From NCBI RefSeq assembly GCF_964204865.1, contig NC_135250.1:11470001-11534000 (forward strand): a DNA stretch of 64,000 nt. Direction: 5' to 3'. The notes beneath the pieces were generated by a model. That model searched no databases, was not told the DNA's origin, and saw only the letters and a list, made by a program, of their open reading frames with translations. This stretch comes from Styela clava. Taxonomy: Eukaryota > Chordata > Ascidiacea > Stolidobranchia > Styelidae. This document shows positions 14,301-25,015 of the stretch, one piece after another (the first letter of the stretch is position 1; each line of letters starts with the position of its first letter). The position numbers and the translations under genes are program-made.

Positions 14301-17300
14301 ACTCTTTTCTTGGATTTGTTGTTTATCATTCAATTATTGGTTTATTTTGAGGATAATATATTGCTTTCATTCAATTTTTTAAAATGGCACATGCTTTTTC
14401 ATCCTCCTACTATTTTTGGAGAGACCAAAATCTTTACTGACTGGAATTTCCCAATCCATTACAACATGCTGGGTGAGGCGCCAAGCATGAGATTCCTGTA
14501 ATGACAACACACCAATACTGTTAAGTCTTGTGTTTTGATTGCAATGCCATCGTTTGCCATCATTAATTTGAAAAAAAATTATTTTGAAAATTGAACAAAA
14601 CAAAAACAATAAGCCACATGGAGTTTCAAATTGAAGCCATTTCATGCTTTACTGGGAAAACAATTAAGTTTTTGCATCAATTTATAATTTACATTGACAT
14701 TCGCATTACAGTATATGAGAATTTTAAAATTCAAACAGAACAACTTACCAACTGCCAAATATTTTTAACATTTAAAATAGAGGAATTTGAATAAAATAAA
14801 ACGTTGTACAATCTGAACAAGCTAAAAATTAACCACCAATAATTAAAGCTGAATTTTATGAAGTGTTGATTCACTGAGTAATAAAATCTTATAATATATC
14901 AATGCCAATATCCATATAGCCAGATCATTTTTTTATAACCTGAATAAGCAATATAATTGTGAAATACAATAACACAGAGCGTGGGAAATGCAGTATTAAA
15001 GACATTCTAAACAGTAAACCAGAAACATGTTCATGTTTTATGTTAGTACTGGTTTAGAATAGCAAACTAGTATAGACTATTACTATTTTGCCTCGGGGCA
15101 TAGCCGTTGATGCCGCACAAAAACAATTTTGCATCTTTTAAAATTTGAAGTTGGAGATTATAATCGTGATTTGAAAATAGCAGTCGGCCACACAAAAGCT
15201 AATATAAACGCAAGCCATTAAGCTATATTCATAACAGATCATATTAGATTTTATATAAAAATGTCTAGATTTTATATAAAAATGTCTCAAACTTGATAGG
15301 TCTTTTAAATACAAATCCATTATTGACGAACTATAATTTGACATACGCTTAATATTTGGTCTCCCATTTTTAATCCTTGTTGTGCCGCTGGACTGCCTTC
15401 TTGCACAGAAGCTACAAATATGCCAACATCGTTTCCACCAGCGAGTCGAATTCCAACATTTCGTCCTTTCACAAATTTGACAGTGTGTGCATTGGCCCTA
15501 CGAATTAAAAAGGTAATAATAAACTTTGAAATTTACATCAAACTTTATTTAAAAGACCTAAACCACGTAAAATTGTTAAAAAAATAATATGTTTGTCTTC
15601 GAATCAACAATGTAGCCACCATTAAATTTGACACTATCATAGTGAAAGGGAATAGTAACTGTGACATCACAGTCAATTTCCCAATGCAGTCCTTTGCAAG
15701 AAAGGTTTTCTTGCATAAAAAACCCATCCATGTATTAATGAAAATTGTTGCAAAATCTTAATAAGAATATCATCTAAGGCTAATTAATCATCATATGAAT
15801 AATATAACTAACATGAAAACTTTGGTGCTATCATTGAAGTACACTAATTCAAAATTTTATGCTTGATAATTTCTATGAACAGTTCCTACTCTGGAAATAC
15901 AATTATCAAAAATACAAAATAAATTCCACTAACGGTAAAATATTAAGTTCTTCGTCATCAGATCCAGGTGGTATATCGTACACAGGTTGCACAGCTTTCA
16001 CTCTGGGTGCTGGTTCTGGAGTGCCACTATGACGGGAGCTTGATTTACTGGAATGAGACGACACTGATCTACGATCTTTCCTTGGTTTAGCTGCCGCAGC
16101 CTCAGCGAGACCAGCTGGCATTACAAGAACTCCGCCAACTGTCTTTTTATCAGGTTTTTTCTCTGCTTTTGGTTCACGTTGAGGAGTGCTGAAATAAGTC
16201 CACAAATGAAAGAAATGCGGTATTTTTAAAATTTAATAAATTCATATATTTAGCATAGTAAGCAGTGCAACACAGGATTTAAATTTTTAGACTGATAATT
16301 TTAAAATTGAATAAAATAAAATAAATGCAACTCTCATGAGGTAAGAGTAATTCAAAATGACAATTAGAAGAGTTTGAGACAAAAGAACAAAAAAAATTGT
16401 TAAAATTTTCATAAGAAAATATTACCAAAATATAGATGCTCTGTATTCAATCATAATTTGAAAAAATATATTAACCAAAAATAGTGTTTCAATAGAAAGT
16501 TTAAAAACTAAAAATAAATTTTGCTTATTTTCTCAATAAAAGCCTTTTCAAGATTCACCGTTTTGGCTTGAAAACCTTGAATTTCAAAAGTGCGTAATTA
16601 CTTACTCCGCATGTTTATCAATGGATCTCCCAGATTTCCTAGATCTTTCTGAATGTACTGAGCTACGAGACGGAGATGAATGACGAGAGCTTGATTTATC
16701 TAAAAACAAACCAAAGTGAAAACTACAGTTTGAAGTTGGTAAAAAATATAAGATAAACCATTCCTACCATCTGGAGGAGGTTTGGTAGGTCTTTTCTCTG
16801 TGGTGGGAGAAGCAAGACGAGCAGCTGGAATTGATACGGTACCACCTTCTTCTTTTTTGACTAGCATTGTTAGTTTGTCTTTTGATAATCCGATAATTTG
16901 TATGGCTTCATTGACTGTTTTGTTGTCAACGTTTCTTCCATTGATCTAATGAAATATCATCAAAAATTTTAATTTATTCCGGTAGGAGGTAGGAGTAAAA
17001 AATGAAATTTTGCTAAAGCATGATTTAGCTTGAAAATAAAACAGAGAAAATAGGAATAGAAATGGTTAAATTTGAATGATCGAGGATTTTCAAAATATTC
17101 TTAGATGAAGATTCTATCTAATTTTTAACCATGGCTAAAATCGCAAGAATTCACATACGCAATCCTGAAGCACATAGATACAGAAATAAATCGGGACTTT
17201 TTAAAACGAAAATTTTTTTAAACTTTATTTTTTCAATAATTATTCTCAAATTTTAAAATTTCATAAAAAAGAAGATGTGCAAAGTGAAAGTGTATAAAAC

Positions 17301-20300
17301 ATATATAAAAAAAAAATTCAAAAATCTATTGAGCTGACCATAATCACAAAATGTAATTTCATCTCTCTCAATACAAATACGGTAATATTATATTTTCATT
17401 TAAATTTGATCTTTAAAATTAACGAAGAATAAAATTTCTACCATCATAATAGTATCTCCAGCTTTTAATTCGGGGTTTTTATCAGCGAGGCTGCCAGGTT
17501 GTATATCTTGAATATAAATACGAGTTCCCAACTTTAATCCGTACGAATCTGCAACGACATAACATAATAAATTATTAATAGAGATTCCATTGCGTTTTCC
17601 AAAAACTACAAATTTAATGTGATCGAAAATTTATATAGATCTACGGTATATAAAACTTACTGTTCCATCTTGTTTTCTTCAACACAACCGCTCTATTTTC
17701 GCTAGGTTTAACTGGGAATACCATCATATCGTCACCGTGAACTGTGTTTGGTGGATCAGGGGAAAGTGGAGACATGGAACGCTGTTTAGATTTCAAAAGA
17801 AAAAACATCATATACTGTTGTATGAATATTTGGCATTCAATACAAAGCCACGAGAACTCAGAAAAGCCTTGAGCACTTAATCAACAATATTATTCAAAAC
17901 GATTCGTTACTTGGTGGCCTAGTGGAGCGTCAGACTTAGCTATGATGGCACCGCAGGTTAAAATCAAATGCACACCACCTCACCCAGGGTGTAATACATT
18001 GGGTGAGCATGGGCAATGACTAATGAGTAACAAACCGCAACGATTCGGCCCTTCTATACTATGGTAGCAGATGCTCAGGCAGAGCCTCGTTCTAAGCGGT
18101 AGGCAAATGGATACATCGTAAATAAAATCTCCAGAAATAATATCAATGGTATTGGCAGGGATGTCCAAACTATTTTATTTATTGATAAAAAAAAATCTAA
18201 TATATCATATTTTATTGGGGTGTAAACTATTTTTAATTTGATTCAAACGAAAAATCCCATTTTATAACAAGCAAGATGAATTGGTCATAATAAAAACAGA
18301 TCAATAATGGAACATTTAAAAAAAAAAAACTTGAAATAAAAATAATAGCATACCAAATCGCCAACAGATTTATGCTTCATTGGAATAGGAGAAGCACTTC
18401 TAGAACTAGGTGTGAGACTTCTCGATCGTTCTCTGCTATCACTCCTGTGCCTGTGTCCAAAAATATAATATTTTTAATTTTATTTTAACCAGTTGTGAAA
18501 TATTTCCATTTTATAAAATTCTCCATCAAATTTTATCCCTAGCACAGATAATTGGTCATTTGCACTAATTTCAACCTTTTCAGAAAATTAGTTCTTCCTA
18601 ATAAAAAATGTAGCACAGAGTAACCCCCCAAAAAAATGAAAAATAAATAATGAATTACCTCGACCTAGGGGGAGACTTTGATCGCGACCTTCCCCTCGAT
18701 TGCGATCTTCTTCTTGGTGGTGTGCGAGAACGACTGCGACTAGAGCTAAATATAACAAAGACATTAGGTTGTTAATAAGAAATTGAATGATTATTGAAAA
18801 CGAGTACCTTGTAACAACATGATCCTATTTTATATGTGGACATGCATTTTTTATTTTATGCATTTATAAATACATAACATACAAATACAATATTATATTC
18901 TAAAATCATATTTTTAAGTATGGAAAGATTATTATATTCTGAATTGAGTTTAAGCTTAATATTAAATGATACATAGATTTTGAATAGGGAAATACAAGAA
19001 AAATAGATATACATAGACTTTATTTTTTAATTTTTTATTTTTACAGATCACAGAAATCAAATTTTAAAATAGGACCTTTTCAGCGTTGCTGCTGTTTATT
19101 TTAATTGCTCAAAATGACAGATTTGCAAATAAAACTATTCTATGTGATTCCTATTATTGTCAATATTTTAGCTTCCATCATTGGTATAAAGAATTTGAAA
19201 TCTCAATACAACAAATTGTGGATATTGTTCTGTTTAGGTTTAAAGTGAATTTCTCAAATCTCAAAATATAAAAGGAGTATTTGAATGTGTATTTTGAATA
19301 TGAAATGATATAAAATTTATTGTTATTCGTCGTTCTTGTTATTATGTATATATATATATACATCGAGATTGAAAAAATATTAAATTTTACTATTTGCCCA
19401 TCCTTACATAAACACATACAACGCAGTTGAATGACTTTAAATAGTTCTACATAACGTGATCGCATCGACGCCATTGTTGACACAAGATTTGAAAATCATA
19501 GAAAATTACTCATGTGGATCAATGTACCGTAAATAGGTGAGAGCCTATCGCCCGTCAAAAGTAATCAAGTGGTAAAAGTCAGTCAAGCGTGAAATGCTTG
19601 TCTGCAAGAGAGAGCTGTTCAGCGCTGAATGACCATACAAATCCTAATAATATTTATATTCAAATATTCAAGCTGATATTCAAGCAAATAGCTGGTTTTA
19701 AAAGAAGCGCATAAAATTAAAAATTATGAACAAAATTGATTACCTAACATAACATCTGGCCCTATATTGCCTGATGTTATTCGAGTAAAAGACAAAATTT
19801 TATAAATTTTATGACTAAGATAGGTGGATATGTTTGGTTTATTAGATTAAAAACGTTTGAATATAATGTTTACAAATTCTATTAGACATTTAGGTACTTT
19901 ATATTCAATGTTTACCAACAAAATGCACCAGATTCTAAATCTAATTAGTGTCTATTACTCAATGTCCTTGTCTATATGAATCTAAAATGGGCTCTCCCCA
20001 AACAAGAGTTGCTGTGCAGAAAACTTGTTAGAATATTTCTTTATTTATTAATAATGGCCCCAATTTACTAAATAAAATCGGCGAGTCAACAGTTGAAGAA
20101 AAATCAAGAACATTTCGACCCATGAGCCTTACATGAGTTAAATATAACTTATTACTGGATTTGAAAAATAATAGATAAATCGTAATATTTTTTACTCCTA
20201 ATGGCACATTTTTTTTGCGAAAAATGATCAATAGCAATAATAATTTTTCATCTAAAATTCACTATTTCAACACTTATATATCTTAGATTGCAAATTCCAC

Positions 20301-23300
20301 CAAGGAAGCTTTGGAGAAGCAGTCATACAGGAACTACAAACTGGTGCTAAATCTTAAAAAGGTTCACTGGGTAAGAAGCTGGGTGAAAAGCATACTAGTA
20401 ACATATCATATCATCTATTCTTATCCATTGTTAGAACCTTTTTCAATGTCTACAATTACAGCATAGCCTAATCAAAATGCATAACCAACATTTATAAGAC
20501 AAAAGGGTTGTTTTACAATGCCAAACTTGACCACCAAAACTGCTTATAACATTTTGTTTTTCTCTTTTTAAAATCGTAACTTTGTACCTGGAAGGCGATC
20601 TGTAGTTCCTACTGTGACGGCTTGATCTTGAACGTGAACGACTGTAACTTCTTCCACGGCTCCTTAAAAATAAAGGTCACAAATTTACAAAATAGGAATC
20701 AAATAACATTGATTTGATCAATGACGCATTTTGTAATCAATATTAAACCATGGCTTATTTTACCTGTCAATTACAGATCCTAATTATACAGACAATATTT
20801 GCCAAATGTGTAGCATAATTTTCAGCATGAGTGAATTTGCCATTCCATGTTATAAATAGGAAATCTTCACACTGATTAAACTTAACACATACACATGTCA
20901 ATTTATAAAACGATATTACTAACTACGAAAAAAAATGTAATGTCAATATAAATGCCTAAGTTATCATTTAGTGTTTAGTACCGCCCTATATAAGCGGCCA
21001 CTAATATCTCACGCTATGTACGGTAAGAAGTCATTTATTTGGAAGGACTGGACTCTTTGGTTCAGCATTGTCTACTAATTTATTACACCCTGGATGGGGT
21101 GGGGGAATGAGATATGAACCTGAGATGCTTACCTGCTTCGACTTGTACCTCTCCCCCTTGATCTCCTTCTATTTCGTGATGAACTGTCTAAATCACGGCT
21201 ATGTGATCGATGACGTCGTCGAGGTGATCTATCTCGACTTCTCGATCTGTGGCGTCCATATGATATATTGTCCAGATTTCTGCTTCTGCTACGATGTAAA
21301 GGACCAGGTGATGGTGTGTCGCGAGACTCAACACGCACAATAGCTTTCCTTTTGACGGTCTGGAAAAGTTTTGGTTGTATTGATGAATGAATTTTTTGTT
21401 TAAAAATGTTGTATATGATGTAAAAAAAATTTCATAAATATTTCAGTAAATTCTGATTTTGTTCCACTAAATTATGTTCACATATCTATGACCATTACTA
21501 TGCCATTGAAGTTTGAATCCTATATAATTACACTAGACTGCGAAGAACAGCCAAGAATTATAAAAATAAATTTGTCATATATAAATTCGGTTACAAAATA
21601 TTAGCAAAACATTCAAAAAAAATGAAAAATAATACCCTTTTGTCAGTTTGTATAACAATATTCACTATTGGAAAGTATATTCATATACACATATTTATAT
21701 ATTCCAAAGATTTGTTGTCATATTATAAATTTAACTTCAGTCGAACTATAACAAAAATGATGTAACTAAATACCCCTGTTTTGCCTGCGGGGCATTGACT
21801 GCCAGACGTATAATTAGTTTTATGTGTAATTATTGTGCATCGTTGTGCTATAACATTGCAGTGAAAGTTGTTCTATCAAGCGGAAATTCTGTGATTCCGC
21901 ATAAAGAAATCGTATTTATAAAACAAATACCAGTGTTTCAAAATCAAATAGCTATATTTACAATTTTGACTTTTTTTCCAGAATTTTTCAATTCTCTGAC
22001 AGCTTGCTGGTGTGCCCATCCATAACAAATTTGATCATTTACTCGTGTCACTGTGTCATTAATCCTGTACAATAAAAGAATAATTTGGAAAAAAAATATT
22101 TAATTTTCTCACAAATCTACAAAAGGGCGATGCTTGAATATATGAACATGGAGGCTAAAATGAAGTATGCAATCTGTCACAATAAACCTGCAAAAATTCT
22201 AATTTTGATGACATCATCACACACAAAAATCGAATCCCATAAAGCCAACAGAGATTAATGAAATAAAGTAAGAGCGAAAAATATGATCTTCACCCACTGA
22301 ACATTTATTCAACTTCAATATACATTTCATGATTGGTACACAGGGAATTGTTGTGTATAATTATTGACAACTTCTTTTGAACTATGATAAATTATTTTAA
22401 TATACAAAGCGGTAAATACTTATTGATCAAGGTGAAGGGTTTTTAACATAGGTCAAGTACAATCATCTGTACCATCATAGCTTAAAAGAAAATGCAATTA
22501 ACTAAGTGGTGAAGAGTCAATGTTAATTGATTCATATCCATCAAAGATCAAAACGATGTAAGATATTAAAAATACTCATAGTTAAGCTGAGTAATTTTAC
22601 ATTGATAAACTAAAGTGTAAGATATACAAGATATGAGACTAATACAGTAGAACAATTTTATGCCTTAATCATAAATAAACATCAAATATTATACTAACAT
22701 AACTTAAGATAACACTACAGATGAATAACACAACATTTGGTAAATGCATCTCTTGTTAAAAAAATCATGCACTATTTCATCGGATTGGATTTTTTCGTAC
22801 ATTAGATATGCCTTCCGCTCTGAACAAGGCTCTGCAGAAGCAGGCAGGCTTTCTGTCCGACACTGCATACCGAATTTATTACACCCTGGGTAGGGTGGTG
22901 GTCATGGAATTAAAACCCAGGATTTTAACCTGTGATGACCTTATAGTAAATCTAATGTATGATTAAACACTTGGCCACTATAGATACAGATTGTACTATA
23001 GGTTGCATTTGTGAAAATCTATAAAACGGTATTATTAACCCTGAACCTTAAATATAGCATATATATATATATATGTATGTGTGCGTGTATTCGAAAACTC
23101 TATTAAAAACACACGAAGATGAATATATCATAACAAGTTTGCTGTATCTTGAAACTCTGACTCGTGATTTCTCCACTTTAAAACGGATTTAAATAGAGTG
23201 TGTCCAATTTTAGAAAATATTCTATATCGGCAACTTGTCATAACAGTCTATTTATATTCATTTCAACCTTCTAAATTCAAGATTTCACAATTTAACCACA

Positions 23301-23507
23301 CCAGGGTATAAATACAAGTCAAGAAATAACTTACTGTAGTCTATTGAAGGCAGGTCCATGTTTCACAACATCAGAAATAATGATTGCTGGATCACCAGTT
23401 GTTACTGCTGGATTATCACGCCCACCACTGATGGCAATTCCAAATCCTACATCCGATTGTTTTGCTATCTCATATGTGTGTTCTTGGAATATAACCTCTT
23501 CGCTCAT
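532..23507 (-). CDS. TJP1: ZO-1 / tight junction protein 1 (30 traced exons; last exon probably off-window)
   Basis: MAGUK scaffold that links claudins, other junction proteins and actin at cell junctions. Exons from 5' to 3' on the minus strand: 23507-23335, 22064-21962, 21359-21133, 20662-20588, 18745-18659, 18450-18354, 17781-17661, 17548-17442, 16945-16768, 16699-16606, 16188-15934, 15497-15347, 14233-14125, 13531-13312, 12630-12452, 12287-12192, 12114-12032, 11757-11437, 9632-9405, 9024-8889, 8541-8483, 7759-7590, 7175-6954, 5564-5502, 4510-4385, 3945-3868, 3782-3636, 3134-2970, 2331-2123, 770-532. Every junction is GT-AG and phase-consistent, giving 1505 codons plus stop; human ZO-1 is about 1750 residues. 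Domain order PDZ-PDZ-PDZ-SH3-GUK-ZU5 is diagnostic, because vertebrate ZO-2 and ZO-3 lack ZU5. The start is the ATG directly before PDZ1, as in ZO proteins. 5' noncoding exons were not found. The stop at 532 is probably intronic read-through (see the ZU5 entry). Confidence 0.95.
881..1484. repeat. Tandem duplication, two 300-bp copies
   Basis: 881-1180 and 1185-1484 (period 304) are almost identical; I see only a few substitutions, such as aatacgatttt versus aacacaatttt. The duplication lies in the ZO-1 intron between exons 29 and 30. The unit has GAGTC-rich ends, resembling a dispersed repeat whose relatives appear near 1850-1880 and 43480-43530. Confidence 0.93.
2970..9632 (-). CDS. TJP1: ZO-1 exons 19-28: disordered C-terminal region
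   Basis: Exon 19 keeps the conserved post-GUK motif [15 protein letters not shown]. Exon 20 begins with eight serines and runs into an acidic stretch ([18 protein letters not shown]), a likely CK2-type target. Exons 21-28 are proline-rich, with short islands shared with vertebrate ZO-1: [11 protein letters not shown] (exon 24), PYNRFAG (exon 26) and [12 protein letters not shown] (exon 28). Exons 23-28 are all multiples of three with phase-2 junctions on both sides. The region is shorter than in human ZO-1 and I could not recognise a separate actin-binding segment. Confidence 0.88.
4706..4800. repeat. Mariner-type MITE end (fragment)
   Basis: ATACAGGGTGTTCATAAAGG begins at 4706. A related end (TACAGGGTGTCTGAAAAA) lies near 10555 and a reverse one near 2030 (GGACACCCTGTATACAT). 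These CAGGGTGTNC ends next to TA are typical of small mariner-derived elements. The other end of this copy was not resolved. Confidence 0.4.
6249..6348. repeat. Short tandem duplication (about 60-bp period)
   Basis: The stretch starting GCGGTATTGAAACT at 6249 recurs at 6309 with a few changes. Intronic in ZO-1. Confidence 0.6.
7262..7451 (+). repeat. tRNA-derived SINE, family 1
   Basis: Contains a decayed box B (GAGTTTGAATCCCATGCCCA) followed by the family's 3' body ending GGGCCTTGTTCGA. Same order of motifs as the better preserved copy at 56668-56885. Lies in a ZO-1 intron. Confidence 0.6.
7935..8413. mobile_element. Old hAT-type non-autonomous element
   Basis: Left end CAGTGGTTATCAAATTGTGG and right end AAATTTGCAGACCGCTG form degenerate inverted repeats of the hAT type. 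Flanking 8-mers match poorly, so the insertion is old. ZO-1 intron. Confidence 0.45.
9690..9830 (+). repeat. tRNA-derived SINE, family 1
   Basis: Box B-like TGGGTTCAAATCCCATG, then CCAACCCCTCATCCAGGGT and the AAAAGTTGAGTAGG segment shared with other copies. ZO-1 intron. Confidence 0.65.
10690..10978. repeat. Dispersed repeat shared with 59762-60015
   Basis: TTAGGGGATCCCCCAAAACA through ACTTACCGAT is repeated with high similarity at 59762-60015 inside a SORL1 intron. It has no coding potential. The family is not recognised; it ends in short CAGA-type repeats and AATAAGTAATAA. Confidence 0.8.
11150..11290 (+). repeat. tRNA-derived SINE, family 1 (perfect box B)
   Basis: Perfect box B GGTTCGAATCC at 11174-11184, then TGCCTCACCCAGGCTGTAAT and the AGAAAGATTCAGG body. 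ZO-1 intron 18. Confidence 0.7.
11437..13531 (-). CDS. TJP1: ZO-1 exons 14-18: SH3, hinge and guanylate-kinase-like domain
   Basis: Exon 14 (13531-13312) is the SH3 domain: [28 protein letters not shown] and GYWLAVRIG are near copies of the vertebrate motifs. Exon 15 is the basic hinge, ending [11 protein letters not shown]. Exons 16-18 form the GUK fold: [17 protein letters not shown], then [20 protein letters not shown], then [15 protein letters not shown] and the terminal VWVSEDK. The ATP-binding P-loop of true guanylate kinases is degenerate (VFGPLADIA), as in all ZO proteins, so this is a binding module. Vertebrate ZO-1 SH3-GUK binds occludin and afadin. Confidence 0.95.
12808..13020. 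mobile_element. hAT-like non-autonomous element (copy 1)
   Basis: Left CAGTGCCTTTCAAACG and right AAGCTTGAAACCACTG look like inverted hAT ends. The interior (CCTATTAGGCTTGCC, then ATTAAACTCGCTACACTTTA) is shared with 53735-54352. Confidence 0.5.
13030..13215 (+). repeat. tRNA-derived SINE, family 1
   Basis: GGGTTCTAATCCCACACCCA, AAACCCAGGGTATAACAAAT and the GACTTGTTTGGAGCAC tail match the family. ZO-1 intron 14. Confidence 0.65.
13868..14081. mobile_element. Mariner-type MITE with GGTGTTCAT ends
   Basis: Left GGTGTTCATAAAATCC is the inverted partner of right GGACTTCATGAACACCC, about 210 bp apart. It lies immediately upstream, on the minus strand, of the acceptor of ZO-1 exon 14. Its left end resembles the fragment at 4706. 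Confidence 0.5.
14125..15497 (-). CDS. TJP1: ZO-1 exons 12-13: PDZ3
   Basis: Exon 12 (15497-15347) encodes [20 protein letters not shown], matching the vertebrate PDZ3 motif (loop GIRL), then [17 protein letters not shown]. Exon 13 (14233-14125) encodes [18 protein letters not shown] and the final strand EVSIVAQ. Residues about 505-590. In vertebrates PDZ3 sits next to SH3-GUK in one supramodule that binds JAM-family tails. Confidence 0.95.
15934..16699 (-). CDS. TJP1: ZO-1 exons 10-11: linker between PDZ2 and PDZ3
   Basis: Exon 10 (94 bp) and exon 11 (255 bp) encode a serine-, lysine- and proline-rich low-complexity stretch ([12 protein letters not shown], then [13 protein letters not shown]). 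It ends with the acidic segment [11 protein letters not shown] directly before PDZ3. No domain is recognised. Length and composition match the equivalent ZO-1 linker. Confidence 0.87.
16768..17781 (-). CDS. TJP1: ZO-1 exons 7-9: PDZ2
   Basis: Exon 7 (17781-17661) supplies the first strand ([11 protein letters not shown]). Exon 8 (17548-17442) carries the binding loop GLKL followed by [16 protein letters not shown] and ends after AGDTIMM. Exon 9 (16945-16768) continues with [14 protein letters not shown] and the second helix and strand ([10 protein letters not shown]). Residues about 275-360. In vertebrates PDZ2 forms domain-swapped dimers and binds connexins. Whether those contacts exist here is not visible. 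Confidence 0.93.
17910..18125 (+). repeat. tRNA-derived SINE, family 1
   Basis: Begins TTGGTGGCCTAGTGGAGCGT (box A region), then a decayed box B and ACCTCACCCAGGGTGTAATA, ending near GCAGAGCCTCGTTCTAA. ZO-1 intron 6. Confidence 0.7.
18354..20662 (-). CDS. TJP1: ZO-1 exons 4-6: SR-rich linker between PDZ1 and PDZ2
   Basis: Three small exons (75, 87 and 97 bp) encode dense SR/RS dipeptides, for example [11 protein letters not shown] in exon 4, [12 protein letters not shown] in exon 5 and SDSRERSRS in exon 6. They continue the tract begun in exon 3 ([14 protein letters not shown]). Vertebrate ZO-1 and ZO-2 also carry basic, phosphorylated SR-like sequence here, but this version is more regular and resembles SR splicing factors. 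The frame is fixed by the flanking PDZ exons. No fold is expected. Confidence 0.88.
21040..21130 (-). repeat. SINE fragment abutting the ZO-1 exon 3 donor
   Basis: AATTTATTACACCCTGGATG and GAATGAGATATGAACCTGAG are the reverse complement of the family 1 tRNA-related head. The match stops within a few bases of the exon 3 5' splice site (exon end 21133). Confidence 0.6.
21133..23507 (-). CDS. TJP1: ZO-1 exons 1-3: initiator and PDZ1
   Basis: Exon 1 (23507-23335) opens with [10 protein letters not shown] and carries the carboxylate-binding loop GFGI (residues 21-24), followed by AISGGRDNP, which is nearly identical to vertebrate ZO-1 PDZ1. Exon 2 (22064-21962) continues with [10 protein letters not shown] and the helix region [11 protein letters not shown]. 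Exon 3 (21359-21133) finishes the last strand with KITVKRK and then enters an arginine-serine tract. PDZ1 of ZO proteins binds claudin C-termini. Intron 1 (22065-23334) contains a minus-oriented SINE. Confidence 0.94.
22795..22985 (-). repeat. tRNA-derived SINE, family 1 (minus)
   Basis: Reverse complement of the family: GAACAAGGCTCTGCAGAAGC, then TTTATTACACCCTGGGTAGG and AACACTTGGCCACTA at the head end. ZO-1 intron 1. Confidence 0.75.
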
Positions 23508-23873
23508 TTTAAACTATTTGTATAAAAACTATTTGTATGTAAAGATATTTATAGTTTAAAAGATAGATAATGAAAAATATAATGCACATAAAGAGACTGA
23601 ACCAAATGGCATTTTAGTGGTCGCCTTAACTTTGCCCAGAAATCAATCTCCTAGATTTCTGAGTGAGTTATAGTTTGAAGGGTGGTGGAATGAAACAAAA
23701 CCACCAATGATGGCTGACGAGTTCTAACATTATGAACAGACCTTTTGGCTTCACGAACACGCCAATACCCATGACTATTATGCGATTAACAACTAAAGGG
23801 GCCTCCTTCGAAACGTGAGGCTTTTTGTTTCCTGCATGAAATTGTTTATCATGTTCTGTCTGTTCCGATTAAT

Positions 23874-23886
23874 TGACCTTTGACCT
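23874..23886 (-). promoter_or_regulatory. Perfect DR1 nuclear-receptor element
   Basis: The minus strand reads AGGTCAAAGGTCA, two perfect half-sites spaced by one base, the consensus bound by HNF4, RXR heterodimers and COUP-TF. It lies about 370 bp upstream of the ZO-1 start codon on the same strand. Occupancy is inference. Confidence 0.45.
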
Positions 23887-24089
23887 ACGCAAATGCATCG
23901 CCGCGGTCGTTTGGTAGACAGGACTCTGCGTCAAAGCACTAGTTGGGATGTTCCGTTCAGATAATTTTACACTTGTTTGTTCAATTTTCTGTTAGTTGCA
24001 AGCTTAAAATCAGGTTTTTAAGCAGTTTCGGTAGGTTTGTGAGCAGGCTCAAATTTTGGCATGTCGTGGTCACTGATTGCACGCCGGAA

Positions 24090-24535
24090 TCTGGGGTTTT
24101 GTGTAGTTTTGTACCACGATACCTTGTAGTGTGTGTGGCGCAACAATTTTTCCAAATGTCATTCCTAACTCCCACCTGACCACATCATTCAAAAATTACT
24201 TCACTACGACATCACAGTGACATAATAAAGCCACCAAAATTTATGGATGTTGGTCCAAAACACTCAGACGATTAACGGAAGTCGAGCAAGCCATTTACTT
24301 GTCGTAACAATCACGATATGAGGAAGCTTGCTGGCGTTAGTGAGTTCGTTATCGCCCGCCCAGAAACCATTTTGGGCGATCATAGCTATGCTTTGGCAAG
24401 CTATATGACGTGATTGTGACTTCGTAGTGACAGAATTTTTGGATGGCGTGGTCAGGTGGTGGGTTAGGAATACCATATGCAAAAATAGTCATGACAAGCC
24501 CACTAAAATTACTTGTGGTACTACAGTACTAAAAT
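24090..24535. mobile_element. MITE, palindromic family, older copy
   Basis: Shares ordered blocks with 25016-25469: CAACAATTTTTCCAAATGTC, AAAATTACTTCACTACGACA, CATTTTGGGCGATC and ACTTGTGGTACTA. Its two arms are reverse complements (TCCTAACTCCCACCTGAC versus GTCAGGTGGTGGGTTAGGA). Ends are approximate. Confidence 0.75.
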
Positions 24536-24794
24536 ACAAGATGACATATTTATTCATTAACCCTGTAACCCAAATACAGGAAATAATACACTATCCTTGA
24601 GCTCGTAGGGGAAGTAATAAAGCCAGAATTATAGTAAGCTACGGCTGTACGGATAAAATGTAATTTCAGAATTCAGGAATTTGCATGCAAACATTGTCTG
24701 GTTGTAGGTATGCAGTACTGAAAGGGCCAAATACAGAAATAGCAAAATAGGGAGTCTGGTAGTAGAACTGTAGAAAGAGGTCATTTAGATGATG

Positions 24795-25015
24795 AAGAAG
24801 GATAGGATATACATATTTATCCCGGGGGAGAGGAAAACCGATAAGACAGCTTATCCACATGGCGAACCACGGCCTCTCGTCCGGTTACCATTCCAAGTCG
24901 GGTATGGGATTAGTTATATTGTTTGTTTTCGGAAGCATGGACTTGTTGGTGGAGGAAGCCGTAACCGACCAGCGGTTACGTGAACCACCCAACGACGGCG
25001 AGGAGTCCAGCAATC
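24795..25015 (-). repeat. SINE family 2, 3' part (interrupted)
   Basis: Reverse complement of the body seen at 46555-46765 (GCCGTAACCGACCAGCGGTT, GGCCTCTCGTCCGGTTACCA). It continues at 25478 after the inserted MITE. Confidence 0.8.
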
